This document shows positions 1 to 8,002 of a stretch of DNA of 64,000 bases, one piece after another. The position numbers and the translations under genes were made by a program. The notes under the pieces were generated by a model that had not been told where the DNA came from, made no database searches, and saw only the letters and a program-made list of their open reading frames with translations. Numbering within the stretch: position 1 is the stretch's first letter; each line of letters opens with the position of its first letter. Source of the DNA: Streptococcus sp. Its GTDB lineage: Bacteria > Bacillota > Bacilli > Lactobacillales > Streptococcaceae. The stretch spans positions 62,001 through 126,000 of the forward strand of contig JAUMZW010000002.1 in the NCBI GenBank assembly GCA_030527925.1, read 5' to 3'.

Positions 1-90
1 ATTGATAAAAAACATGTCGCAATGGATAAACTCCAAACTCTTCATAATGACAAACTTATTGAAATTTCATTCCCAATTATTGAAAATTAG
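1..90 (+). CDS. 3' end of an unidentified gene (29 codons visible)
   Basis: An open frame enters from the left edge and ends at TAG 88-90, giving 29 residues that finish in ...FPIIEN. It is followed at once by a rho-independent terminator, which supports it as a genuine gene end. The visible part has no motif that identifies a family, so no function is given. Confidence 0.5.
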   Translation: MDKKHVAMDKLQTLHNDKLIEISFPIIEN

Positions 91-105
91 AAGTTTCATT
101 CAACT

Positions 106-140
106 AAAAACCCCCTGTATTACTTTACAGAGGGTTTTTT
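106..140. terminator. Bidirectional rho-independent terminator
   Basis: A-run 106-110, a stem pairing CCCCTGTA-type sequence (112-119) with TACAGAGGG (126-134), then a T-run 135-140. It lies between the convergent ends of the left-edge gene and the MFS transporter and can serve both. Confidence 0.8.
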
Positions 141-151
141 AGTCATTTATC

Positions 152-1516
152 TTATTTCATTAAAGAGATTTCCTTAAACAAACGTTGGAAACATATAAAA
201 TTGATGAGAATCAAAATACTTATTAATACAAAAACATAACGTCCACCAGATAACATATCAGGATCTTTATTAACAATAACTGCAGCAATAGAGGTTCCTA
301 ATGCTCCAGCAAAAGTTTGTGCCATTTGAAAAATAGCCGTTAAATCAGCAGCCTTTTTACGTTCAACCAATGATGCAGATAAAGCCATAGTATTATTAAA
401 AGACATATTTCTCCCCATCGTAAAGAAAATATATATACCAGCCACTATCCCAAATGAAAAATATGGAATTAAAAATGCAAAACTAAAAACGGCTACTAAT
501 AAAATAATATTTCCCCCATAAAGAGATAATTTAGGTCCTTTATTATCATACAATTTTCCTAAAAATGGAGCAAATAGGGAACCCATTATTGTTCCAGGAA
601 ATAGAGCAAAACCTGCTAATGAGCTTGATAAGCCTAGAGATGCAACCAAAATATTAGGTAACAAGAAGTTAATTGATAAATTGGAAAATTGATAAATCGT
701 AAATGGAATTATTCCTAAAAATACTAAAGGATTCTTTAAAATCCTAATATCTAACAATGGAACTTCTATCCTAAGACTGCTAATAATAAAACCTACAAAA
801 GTCACTAAAAATATCGTCAATGCTAGAAAATTAAATGATGTTCCAGACTCTAGACTAGAAATTGTGACCAGTGAAGAAGACAATGCAATGCTTAATAATA
901 GAAATGATATCCAATCGAAAGGCTGACTGACTTTCATCTCATCGCTATTTTTTAAGAAAAAGTATGATAAAAAAAATGAAATAATTGGAACAGGAAAAAT
1001 CAATGTAAATATCATATGCCAATCAAAATGAGCAATCATAACACCACCATAAGTTGGTCCAAATGCCGGTGCCAAACTAATAACTAAACCAGATAACCCC
1101 ATATAAAACCCTAACTGTCGTTTAGGAATACGTTCAACAATAATATTAAACATTAGTGGAACCGAAACTCCTGCTGCTAGTCCCTGTAAAATCCTTCCAA
1201 CCATTAGCATTGAAAAATTAGCAGCAAACATTGCAACAGCATTTCCGATAGCAAATACAGTTAAAGCTGTAAATAAAGTGGAACGCTCTTTAAAGTTACG
1301 AGATAGTGTAGCCCCTAAGGTAATTGAAATCGACATTGCTAATAAATATCCTGTTGTAATCCATTGTAGAGTTCCTAAGTCAACATGGAAAACTGTTTTA
1401 AGATGTGAGAATGTCACATTCATACTAGTTTCAGATAAAATACCTGCAAAGGCAAGTAAAGCTACTGAAAAAATTGATATAACTGTTCCAATAGAAACTT
1501 GAGATTCTTTAGACAT
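152..1516 (-). CDS. DHA2-type MFS multidrug/drug:H+ antiporter
   Basis: A 454-residue integral membrane protein with about 13-14 predicted hydrophobic segments, the arrangement of the DHA2 (EmrB/QacA/LmrB) branch of the major facilitator superfamily. The family couples proton entry to export of lipophilic compounds. Visible markers are GRILQG at the motif-B position (about residues 107-112) and the antiporter motif C region APAFGPTYGG (about 149-158). A good Shine-Dalgarno (AAGGAGG, 1519-1528 region) precedes the ATG at 1516. It is divergent from pyrD and apparently monocistronic. The substrate cannot be read from sequence; a fatty-acid or bile-salt exporter is equally possible. Confidence 0.8.
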   Translation of the reverse strand: MSKESQVSIGTVISIFSVALLAFAGILSETSMNVTFSHLKTVFHVDLGTLQWITTGYLLAMSISITLGATLSRNFKERSTLFTALTVFAIGNAVAMFAANFSMLMVGRILQGLAAGVSVPLMFNIIVERIPKRQLGFYMGLSGLVISLAPAFGPTYGGVMIAHFDWHMIFTLIFPVPIISFFLSYFFLKNSDEMKVSQPFDWISFLLLSIALSSSLVTISSLESGTSFNFLALTIFLVTFVGFIISSLRIEVPLLDIRILKNPLVFLGIIPFTIYQFSNLSINFLLPNILVASLGLSSSLAGFALFPGTIMGSLFAPFLGKLYDNKGPKLSLYGGNIILLVAVFSFAFLIPYFSFGIVAGIYIFFTMGRNMSFNNTMALSASLVERKKAADLTAIFQMAQTFAGALGTSIAAVIVNKDPDMLSGGRYVFVLISILILINFICFQRLFKEISLMK

Positions 1517-1587
1517 ATATCCTCCTTTTTAAAAACATGACTATTTTACCATAATTTAAACAACTTGGTCATATAAAATTACTAAAC

Positions 1588-1616
1588 TTGAAGGCAATTT
1601 CTCATCGTGTTATAAT
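1588..1616 (+). promoter_or_regulatory. Sigma-A promoter of pyrD
   Basis: TTGAAG (1588-1593), a 17-nt spacer, then a perfect TATAAT (1611-1616), 28 nt before the pyrD start. The spacing and the -10 match are near ideal. No PyrR-type attenuator lies between this promoter and pyrD. Confidence 0.8.
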
Positions 1617-1643
1617 GGTAAAAATAACTTTTTGGAGGATAAT

Positions 1644-2582
1644 ATGGTTTCAACAAAAACAACAATTGGTAATTTTACTTTTGAGAATTGTTTTATGAAT
1701 GCAGCGGGTATCTATTGTATGACTAAAGAAGAACTTGAGGCAGTTGAACAGTCAGAAGCTGGTTCATTTGTTACAAAAACAGGTACTTTAGAACCAAGAA
1801 CTGGAAACCCGGAACCAAGATATTACGATACTGCATTAGGATCAATCAATTCGATGGGATTACCTAATCTAGGTTACGACTACTATCTTGACTATGTTAC
1901 AGAATTACAAAACACACCAAATAGTAAGCCTCATTTTTTATCTTTAGTTGGCTTAACTGTTGATGAAACACACCATATTTTAAAAATTGTTGAAGCTAGT
2001 GATTATAAAGGTCTTGTTGAAGTCAACCTTTCTTGTCCAAATGTCCCTGGTAAACCTCAAATTGCTTATGATTTTGAAACAACAAATCAGACTTTATCAG
2101 ATATTTTTAGCTATTATACAAAGCCACTCGGGGTAAAATTGCCACCATATTTTGACATTGTCCATTTTGATCAAGCTGCTTCTATCTTTAATAAATACCC
2201 ACTTTCTTTTATAAATAGTATCAACTCAATCGGTAATGCCCTTATTATTGAAGATGAATCTGTTGTTATTAAACCTAAAAATGGATTTGGGGGATTAGGG
2301 GGAGACTATATAAAACCAACCGCACTAGCAAATGTACATGCCTTCTATCAAAGACTTAATCCTTCAATTAAAATTATTGGAACCGGTGGTATCAAAACTG
2401 GTCGTGATGCTTTTGAACACATCTTATGTGGTGCCAGTATGGTACAAGTAGGCACAGCCTTATACCAAGAAGGACCTGAGATTTTCACTCGACTAACCAA
2501 AGAGCTTAAGGAAATTATGGTTGAAAAAGGGTATAATTCTCTTGAAGATTTCCGTGGAAAACTTCATTATATAAATGAATAA
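1644..2582 (+). CDS. pyrD: Dihydroorotate dehydrogenase, class 1A (fumarate-type)
   Basis: Oxidises dihydroorotate to orotate in de novo UMP synthesis. Class 1A enzymes are soluble FMN homodimers using fumarate, as known for lactococci and streptococci. The 312-residue protein shows NSMGLPN (substrate loop), [12 protein letters not shown] with the class-1A catalytic Cys near residue 130, KPKNGFGG, and the FMN-phosphate loop [16 protein letters not shown] near the C-terminus. An in-frame ATG 12 nt upstream lies within the Shine-Dalgarno region; the start at 1644 is chosen because TTGGAGGA sits 6-8 nt before it and homologues begin MVST. The gene stands apart from the pyrR-carB operon at 14304-21356, so it has its own promoter. 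Confidence 0.95.
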   Translation: MVSTKTTIGNFTFENCFMNAAGIYCMTKEELEAVEQSEAGSFVTKTGTLEPRTGNPEPRYYDTALGSINSMGLPNLGYDYYLDYVTELQNTPNSKPHFLSLVGLTVDETHHILKIVEASDYKGLVEVNLSCPNVPGKPQIAYDFETTNQTLSDIFSYYTKPLGVKLPPYFDIVHFDQAASIFNKYPLSFINSINSIGNALIIEDESVVIKPKNGFGGLGGDYIKPTALANVHAFYQRLNPSIKIIGTGGIKTGRDAFEHILCGASMVQVGTALYQEGPEIFTRLTKELKEIMVEKGYNSLEDFRGKLHYINE

Positions 2583-2615
2583 TTAATAAATTCTTAGAAG
2601 AAATAGCTTCAAAAT

Positions 2616-2680
2616 AAAACCAAATTGAGATTCTTTTATCTTGTAAACAGTCAAAAATAAAAGAATCTCAGTTTGGTTTT
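2616..2680. terminator. Long near-perfect terminator hairpin after pyrD
   Basis: Two 23-nt arms (2616-2638 and 2658-2680) pair at all but one position, and that one can form G-U. The loop is 19 nt. A-run on one side and T-run on the other make it usable in both directions. Confidence 0.85.
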
Positions 2681-2775
2681 TAATTTGTTGTAGATATGTA
2701 ATGTAAATTTTTACCACGTTTATTAGATTTATATCACGTTTTCTATTTACCTTAAGATTATAAAACATAATAAAT

Positions 2776-2813
2776 AAAAACAGGTATTCTCTTAGTTAGA
2801 GATACCTGTTTTT
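2776..2813. terminator. Orphan bidirectional terminator hairpin
   Basis: AAAAACAGGTAT (2776-2787) pairs with ATACCTGTTTTT (2802-2813). No gene ends here, so it looks like the remnant terminator of a gene lost from the pyrD-gpmA island. Confidence 0.6.
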
Positions 2814-3065
2814 ATACTTTTAAGTTATTTTTTAACCAGCCTCTTTGTATAGAAGCTTACTAGCTCTAGGTTTAATCTTTTAATTATTTACCTAAAATAT
2901 ATAGCGCTTATATAATAGTAGAAAGTTTAACAAATCATAGACGATTTTTAAGCTGTTTTCAAAAGTAATTACGAAAGTATGAATAATTAAGGGTAATAAA
3001 ATAGGTAGTAAATTTATGAGTTCCGCAGGCAAGAAATTAGCACCCTATGCGGTATTTTTTTATTC
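2814..3065. other. Gene-free AT-rich spacer with a terminator-like hairpin
   Basis: No credible coding frame, RNA gene or promoter was recognised in this 250-bp stretch, which with 2583-2813 forms a 480-bp gene-free zone after pyrD. The right end holds a hairpin, CCGCA (3023-3027) with TGCGG (3048-3052), followed by TATTTTTTT. That reads as a plus-strand terminator directly outside the IS30 end. Confidence 0.4.
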
Positions 3066-4120
3066 GATAAATTACAATAATAAGCGCAACACTTACTCTA
3101 ACTCATCCACTAGAGCTTCATAAGCAGTTCTGTAAGCTAAATATTTTCTTGGTCGGTGATATATCATATAAGGCCTTGTCTAAAGCTTCATCAGAGATGG
3201 CAGCTAAATCTGTTTTCTTTGGGAAATATTCTCTTAGTAAACCATTTGCATTTTCATTGCTTCCTCTCTGCCAAGATGAATAGGCATCCGCAAAGAAAAA
3301 GGAAATTCCTAAATTTTCTACCAGAGGATAGCAAGCGAACTCTTTTCCCCTATCTGAAGTGAAGGTTTTAAGAGTCTCTTTTGGAAACAGCTTACAAAGT
3401 TGTTCGATGGCTGAAAACATGGATTTGGATCTTCTATCTGGTATCTTGAAAGCTAAGAAAAAACCTGTTTTTCGCTCTAGAAAAGTCGCTAAACACCCCT
3501 TGCTTTTACCTCTAGAAGACACTACAGTATCAAGTTCCCAGTGACCAAAAGTTTCACGATTTCGAACCTCTTTAGGACGTTTAGCAATAGGTCTGCCAAT
3601 CCTAAATGTCCCACGTGTTTCTTTGGATTGTCGAGTTCTTCCTTTACGACGAAGGACGCTTAAATCCAAATCAATCAAACCAGCATAGAGCCAGTTATAG
3701 ATGGTTTTAAAAGCTACCATTGGTTTTTGTTCAAGCTGATAGCGCCCACAAATCTGTTCAGGAGACCAGGAGGATTTTAAACCGTTCTCAATTTCCTTTT
3801 TCAACTTTGGTGTTAAACAAGACTTCCGACCTTTTTGCTTAGCCCTGTGTTCATACTCTTCCTGTGCTAAGTCTACGGAATAACCAATTTGACATCGTCT
3901 TAACTCTCTTGAAATGGTAGACTTATGGACGCCAAGTTTTCTTGCAATTTGACAAGGTTTTAAACCTAATTCCAAGTAGGTTTCTATCTTTATTCGGTCG
4001 GTTATGGTAAGATGGGAGTAGCTCATAGTTTTTCCTCGGGTTCTGTTTGTGTGATTACTTACAGTTTACACCAATGAAACGTTATGAGTTTTTTTGTTGC
4101 ACTATATTTTACAATTTATC
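3066..4120 (-). mobile_element. IS30-family insertion sequence, about 1055 bp
   Basis: Imperfect terminal inverted repeats bound the element: 3066-3091 (GATAAATT...GCGCAACA) and the reverse complement of 4095-4120 (GATAAATT...GTGCAACA). About 19 of 26 positions match. They enclose one leftward transposase gene of IS30 size and nothing else. No clear target duplication is visible next to the ends. The transposase is frameshifted, so the copy is probably immobile alone. Confidence 0.75.
3093..4026 (-). pseudogene. IS30-family DDE transposase, C-terminal frameshift
   Basis: The N-terminus carries the IS30 helix-turn-helix (SHLTITDRIKIE..., HKSTISRELRR). The catalytic domain shows all three acidic positions: D in WELDTVV, D in FTSDRGKEF and E in RGSNENANG. 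The reading frame breaks around 3158-3166. As read it ends early at 3118 with an unrelated tail, whereas shifting frame restores the usual ending HRPRKYLAYRTAYEALVDE with a stop at 3093. Comparison with the family pattern DINHRPRK fits loss of two bases. The catalytic core is intact and only the last 25 or so residues are replaced, so some activity cannot be excluded. Confidence 0.8.
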
Positions 4121-4206
4121 TTTTAATAAAAATTATTATGAGCGTTAAATTTCAACAGCATTTTGAACTATTAAGCCACTTCTGGGAAAATATTGTTAAT
4201 ATAAAT

Positions 4207-5178
4207 TTATTTGATTAACAATATAATATAATATGTTATCATATATATAAATACAACTCTTGCTAATTTGAAAGAGGAAGACTTTTTAAAGTCTTTTGTA
4301 TGATATCTTCGAAAATTTCTTTTCGTATTAAGAGCTATAAGATATAAAATAAATAAAAATACTATACTATATATGGGTATAATACCAAAAATAATCTGTA
4401 ATAGAAAAGATATAAAAGATAAGATCATCAATAAATCGTATAGTTTTATTGATAAATTTTCACCTAAATAATGAACTAGAGTTTTTCTATCATTTTTTAT
4501 ATCTTCATCATAATCGCAAATATTATTAATTAACATAAAATTTGTACTAAGAAAAGCTATAGATAAAAAAATAAACAATGTTTTCAAAATTATTGTAAGA
4601 TTAATATAAAAATGAATATGATTATTTAAAAAATAGATACTTAAAATAGAAGATTTTTGAATATAAACCGCTATAAAATATGAAATAAGATAAATAATAA
4701 AAACGGTTACTTCACCAAAAGGTGATCTAGAAATTGAATATGGACCAAAAGTATAGAATATTGCTACGCTATAACATATAATACCTATAAATAATAAAAC
4801 TATATTTGTTAAATACACTAACCAAATTCCTAATAAAATAGATACAAGTAAAAAAAAGAATATTACCTTTGTGATATAATCAACACTTATCTTATACTTC
4901 CCTATAAAATTGATATTATTCTTATAAAAACTATCTTTAGCATTCTTATAGTCAACCAAGTCATTAATTAGATTACAACATGAAAAAATACTAATAGTTG
5001 CTAAACTGTATATACAACTATTAATTAAGTTAAAACTACCTAGATATCTACTACCTACAATAAAGCCTAATAAATTGATTGAAGCAGCAAATAGCTGAAA
5101 ATCAATTTCGATTAATTCCAAAAAAATTTTTATATTTTTTAGTTTAATATTATATAAACTCTTCAAAAATATCACCAA
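4207..5178 (-). CDS. UbiA-superfamily prenyltransferase, MenA-like
   Basis: An integral membrane protein (323 residues with the upstream start, about eight or nine hydrophobic segments) of the UbiA family, which attaches a polyprenyl chain to an aromatic ring such as dihydroxynaphthoate in menaquinone synthesis. The first Asp-rich motif is NDLVDYKNAKDSF (about residues 71-83) and the second is NNICDYDEDIKNDRKT (about 219-234), the diagnostic pair. It overlaps the 3' end of the prenyl diphosphate synthase by 29 nt, so the two form a translationally coupled pair. The upstream start is TTG with GTG next to it; no convincing Shine-Dalgarno is seen, so the exact start is uncertain. The base composition is clearly more AT-rich than flanking core genes. 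The true aromatic acceptor is unknown; no other menaquinone or cytochrome bd genes are in the window. Confidence 0.75.
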   Translation of the reverse strand: MVIFLKSLYNIKLKNIKIFLELIEIDFQLFAASINLLGFIVGSRYLGSFNLINSCIYSLATISIFSCCNLINDLVDYKNAKDSFYKNNINFIGKYKISVDYITKVIFFFLLVSILLGIWLVYLTNIVLLFIGIICYSVAIFYTFGPYSISRSPFGEVTVFIIYLISYFIAVYIQKSSILSIYFLNNHIHFYINLTIILKTLFIFLSIAFLSTNFMLINNICDYDEDIKNDRKTLVHYLGENLSIKLYDLLMILSFISFLLQIIFGIIPIYSIVFLFILYLIALNTKRNFRRYHTKDFKKSSSFKLARVVFIYMITYYIILLIK

Positions 5179-6124
5179 CCATCATTTTAACTATTTTTTC
5201 ATTTTTTAAATTTAGTTTTTCAATATATCTTAAAGAGTTTTTATAGTAAATTTTCAATAACTTTTCACTAAAATCTAGTGCTTGAGAATAATATGTACTT
5301 GTTATAATCTTTGAAATATCGAATTCATTGAAAGAAGGATTAAGTTTATAGAATAAACTTGGATCTTTTTCTTTTAAAAAAATAACTGGTGCTGTAAATA
5401 TACCATTTTTAAAATCTTGAAATGATGGTTTTCCCGAATCATTAATTGAAGAAGTATAATCTTTAATATCATCCAATATTTGGAAAGCTATTCCTAAATT
5501 TTGACCAAATTTATATGCATTAGACATTTCTAAATAAGATAACTTGGGTGTACAAATCCCTAGTTGTGCTGATAAAGCAAATAGAGTCCCTGTTTTATTT
5601 TTTATTTGATTTACATACTCATCTAAAGTTATATCTATATTATTCTGATTAAATAATTGTTCAATTTCACCATTTAATATATTTTCAACAACAAAAATAT
5701 CTAAACTTGAAGGTATTTTATCAATTTTTAATAACTTTAAACCTTGAAACAATATTTTTATAGAATTTATTAACATATAATCTCCAAGATAAATTGCTAT
5801 TTTATTAGAATATTATGTTTGTATAGTGGAAATACCTCTTCTTCTTTCAGAAGCATCAATTACATCATCATGTATTAAAGTTGCTAAATGTAGTCCCTCA
5901 ACAAAAGCAGCTAAATAAAGTCTTCCTTTTGAAATTTTGCCTTCTACATCATTTCCTAACATTAATATAATACTAGCTCTAAGATATTTTCCAGAACCAT
6001 CAATATAACTATAAATTTTCTTTTTTAGTTCCATATTATCAATATTATAATTTGTTTTTAAAATTTCTTTAACTTTCTCAATACTTTTATTAATTTCTTG
6101 AAATTCTAGTTGATTATCCTTCAT
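5150..6124 (-). pseudogene. Polyprenyl diphosphate synthase interrupted by one in-frame stop
   Basis: Trans-isoprenyl diphosphate synthase making the side-chain precursor for the adjacent UbiA-type enzyme. The 5' part (6124 to 5813) has GSGKYLRAS and the first Asp-rich motif HDDVID. It stops at TAA 5813-5815 right after RRRGISTIQT. The same frame then continues without any shift: YSNKIAIYLGDYML... through the second Asp-rich motif ILDDIKDYT to the stop at 5150. The whole would be about 324 residues, normal for the family. The likely ancestral codon is CAA (Gln). Downstream of the stop an ATG at 5776 is preceded by GGAG at a good distance, so a second polypeptide could be made. Function is probably lost or reduced, but two-chain assembly is conceivable. 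Confidence 0.85.
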
Positions 6125-6326
6125 TATAAAATCCTAAATCATTTTTTTTATTCTTATAACAGTATAACATTTCAATAAAGAAAAAAAAATGAATAGTGTA
6201 AAATGTCTTTTGTAAACACAAAAAAGAATGGTAAATTATAAAATGAAGTTAGCCACCTTAAGGGTATTAAAAAACATCATGATATGTTAGACTTGTAGTT
6301 GCGAAAAAACAAAGTCGAAAGGATTC
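6125..6326. other. AT-rich intergenic region of the island
   Basis: Divergent spacer between the prenyl synthase and the chimeric transposase/integrase ORF. It must hold promoters for both. On the minus strand a TATACT or TATAAG could serve as -10, but no convincing -35 was identified. No RNA gene was recognised. Confidence 0.3.
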
Positions 6327-7025
6327 ATGATGCAAGATAATTATACCTCAAAAGGCAAGTATTTAACAGAGCTAGAACGTCAACTTATTGAACGTTGGTA
6401 TAATAAAGAAAAACTTAGTAACCGAGAAATCGCTTATCGTCTAGGTAGATCGTCTCAAACGATTCACAACGAGATACAAAGTGGAGCCGTTCAACTTAAG
6501 TATAAGACAAAGTATTCAGCGAAAATTGCCCAAGACAGATACAAGACCTTAAGGACAAACTCCAAACGTTCCACAAAGTTGACCGCTCAATTGGATGAAC
6601 AAATCTCTAAAGCTGTGAAAAATAAAATCTCTCTTGAAGTCATTCACCAAGAAATCAAGTCGGAGGTGTGTTTACGTACGCTCTATAATTGGATAGCTAA
6701 GGGTGAAAAGGAAACAGTTTTGATGCTACGGCAATACAAAAATCATCAACAAATCCAATCATGGCAATTAGGACGTACTGAACGCGTGGTTTTCTCTATT
6801 TTTACAGATTCCTATGCTAATACTTCATTTTTAAGAAGAGCTTTAAAACGACATTTCAATAATACTGAGGTAACAGATGTTGGTTTTCATGAATTTAGAC
6901 ACACTCATGCAAGTATCATGATGAATGCTGGTATACAGTATAATGAATTACAACACCTTTTAGGTCATTCAACCTTATCTATGACTATGGACACTTACAG
7001 TCATCTATCAAAAAATAATGCATAA
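6327..7025 (+). pseudogene. Chimeric ORF: IS30 transposase N-terminus fused to tyrosine-integrase C-terminus
   Basis: Residues 1 to about 133 are the start of an IS30-type transposase: a helix-turn-helix with LSNREIAYRLGRSSQTI and the segment ending in RTLYNWIAKGE. The DDE catalytic domain is absent. From about residue 140 the sequence becomes the C-terminal part of a phage/ICE tyrosine recombinase: FHEFRHTHASIM carries the Arg-His-x-x pair, LLGHSTLSMT the Leu-Gly-His box, and MDTYSH the nucleophile Tyr. The fusion is in frame and has AAAGGATT as Shine-Dalgarno. It most likely arose by deletion between an IS and an integrase gene. Neither half should be catalytically competent: the integrase lacks its N-terminal DNA-binding domains and the first catalytic Arg. 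Confidence 0.8.
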
Positions 7026-7028
7026 AAA

Positions 7029-7051
7029 GCTGTCTCATATTTTGAAACAGC
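7029..7051. terminator. Hairpin after the chimeric ORF
   Basis: GCTGTCTC (7029-7036) pairs with GAAACAGC (7044-7051) with one mismatch. An A-run at 7024-7028 makes it a minus-strand terminator rather than a plus-strand one. It may be a remnant of the former integrated element. Confidence 0.45.
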
Positions 7052-7126
7052 CATCAATAATTTATAAAGGGATTTCCTAATGGATTTCCCTATTCCTAGA
7101 CAAAAAATAGCAAAGGGTAGTAAAAA

Positions 7127-7158
7127 CAAAAAAACATTCTAGATGTAAGCTAGAATGT
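7127..7158 (-). terminator. Rho-independent terminator of gpmA
   Basis: ACATTCTAG (7134-7142) and CTAGAATGT (7150-7158) form a perfect 9-bp stem. On the minus strand it is followed by seven T (7127-7133), as expected downstream of gpmA. Confidence 0.75.
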
Positions 7159-7198
7159 CTAATTATAAAGGTTTTTACTGTATACTTTAATATTTTGA

Positions 7199-7891
7199 TT
7201 ATTTACCTAAATAGTATTCATCTTTAACGTTTAATTTTTCATCAAATTCAAATACTAAAGGTGGGAAGTTAGGAATTTCAACATCCATAATTTCATCATC
7301 AGATAATTGTTTGATATGTTTAACAAGGGCACGAATTGAATTACCATGTGCTCCAACAAATACATTTTTGCCATCCTTAAGTGCTGGTGCGATTTTATCT
7401 TCCCAGAACGGAAGGGCACGTTCTAAAGTTACTTTTAAGTTTTCTGCATCTGGAATTACTGAATCATCTAATGATGCATAACGACGGTCTGTATGTGCAG
7501 AATGTTCATCATCACGAGCCATATTTGGAGGCAATACATCATATGAACGACGCCAAATGTGAACTTGCTCATCACCAAATTGTTCTGCAGCTTCAGCTTT
7601 ATTTTTACCAGTTAAACCACCATAATGACGTTCGTTTAAACGCCAAGATTTTTCAACTGGTACCCATAATTGATCTGATGCTTCAAGAGCAAGATTAGTT
7701 GTTTTAATAGCACGTTTAAGCACTGATGTGAAAGCAAGGTCAAATTCAATTCCTGCTTCTTTAATTAATTTACCTGCATCAATTGCTTGTTGTGTTCCTT
7801 TTTCTGAAAGGTCTACGTCAGCCCAACCTGTAAAAAGGTTTGCTTTATTCCATTCAGACTCACCATGACGTGCAAATACTAATTTTACCAT
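7199..7891 (-). CDS. gpmA: 2,3-bisphosphoglycerate-dependent phosphoglycerate mutase
   Basis: Interconverts 3- and 2-phosphoglycerate in glycolysis; cytoplasmic. The 230-residue protein has the histidine-phosphatase signature [10 protein letters not shown] with the phosphorylated His9, the cofactor-dependent pattern [11 protein letters not shown] near residues 86-96, and the second active-site His in GAHGNSIR near residue 180. The length and full motif set match the dPGM family. It is monocistronic, with AGGAGA upstream of the ATG at 7891 and its own terminator downstream. It marks the right border of the accessory island. Confidence 0.95.
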   Translation of the reverse strand: MVKLVFARHGESEWNKANLFTGWADVDLSEKGTQQAIDAGKLIKEAGIEFDLAFTSVLKRAIKTTNLALEASDQLWVPVEKSWRLNERHYGGLTGKNKAEAAEQFGDEQVHIWRRSYDVLPPNMARDDEHSAHTDRRYASLDDSVIPDAENLKVTLERALPFWEDKIAPALKDGKNVFVGAHGNSIRALVKHIKQLSDDEIMDVEIPNFPPLVFEFDEKLNVKDEYYLGK

Positions 7892-7978
7892 TTTGATATA
7901 GTCTCCTTTTATTTTTGGACATTGCCAATATTTACTTTTTCTATTTTACAAAAAATAATGAAAAAAATCTACTAAAAT

Positions 7979-7998
7979 CTTAATTTTCAAAAATTAAG
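7979..7998 (-). terminator. Possible weak terminator after the ferredoxin-NADP reductase
   Basis: CTTAATTTT (7979-7987) and AAAATTAAG (7990-7998) are exact inverted repeats just beyond the stop codon at 8003. The stem is AT-rich with a tiny loop, so strength is doubtful. Confidence 0.35.
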
Positions 7999-8002
7999 AC
8001 CA

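Noticed and set aside
2583..2768. 61-codon minus-strand open frame after pyrD
   Set aside because: It lies across the long terminator hairpin, has no ribosome-binding site and is low-complexity; best explained as chance.
5150..5776. Second half of the prenyl synthase as an independent complete gene
   Set aside because: It lacks the first Asp-rich motif and is in the same frame as the preceding piece; treated as part of one interrupted gene, although restart is noted.
2970..7120. Possible att repeats: GGTAGTAAA near 3003-3012 and near 7115-7123, flanking the island
   Set aside because: The shared core is only about 9 nt and AT-rich, and occurs where integrase remnants suggest a site, but nothing else supports it. 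Comparison with an empty site would decide.
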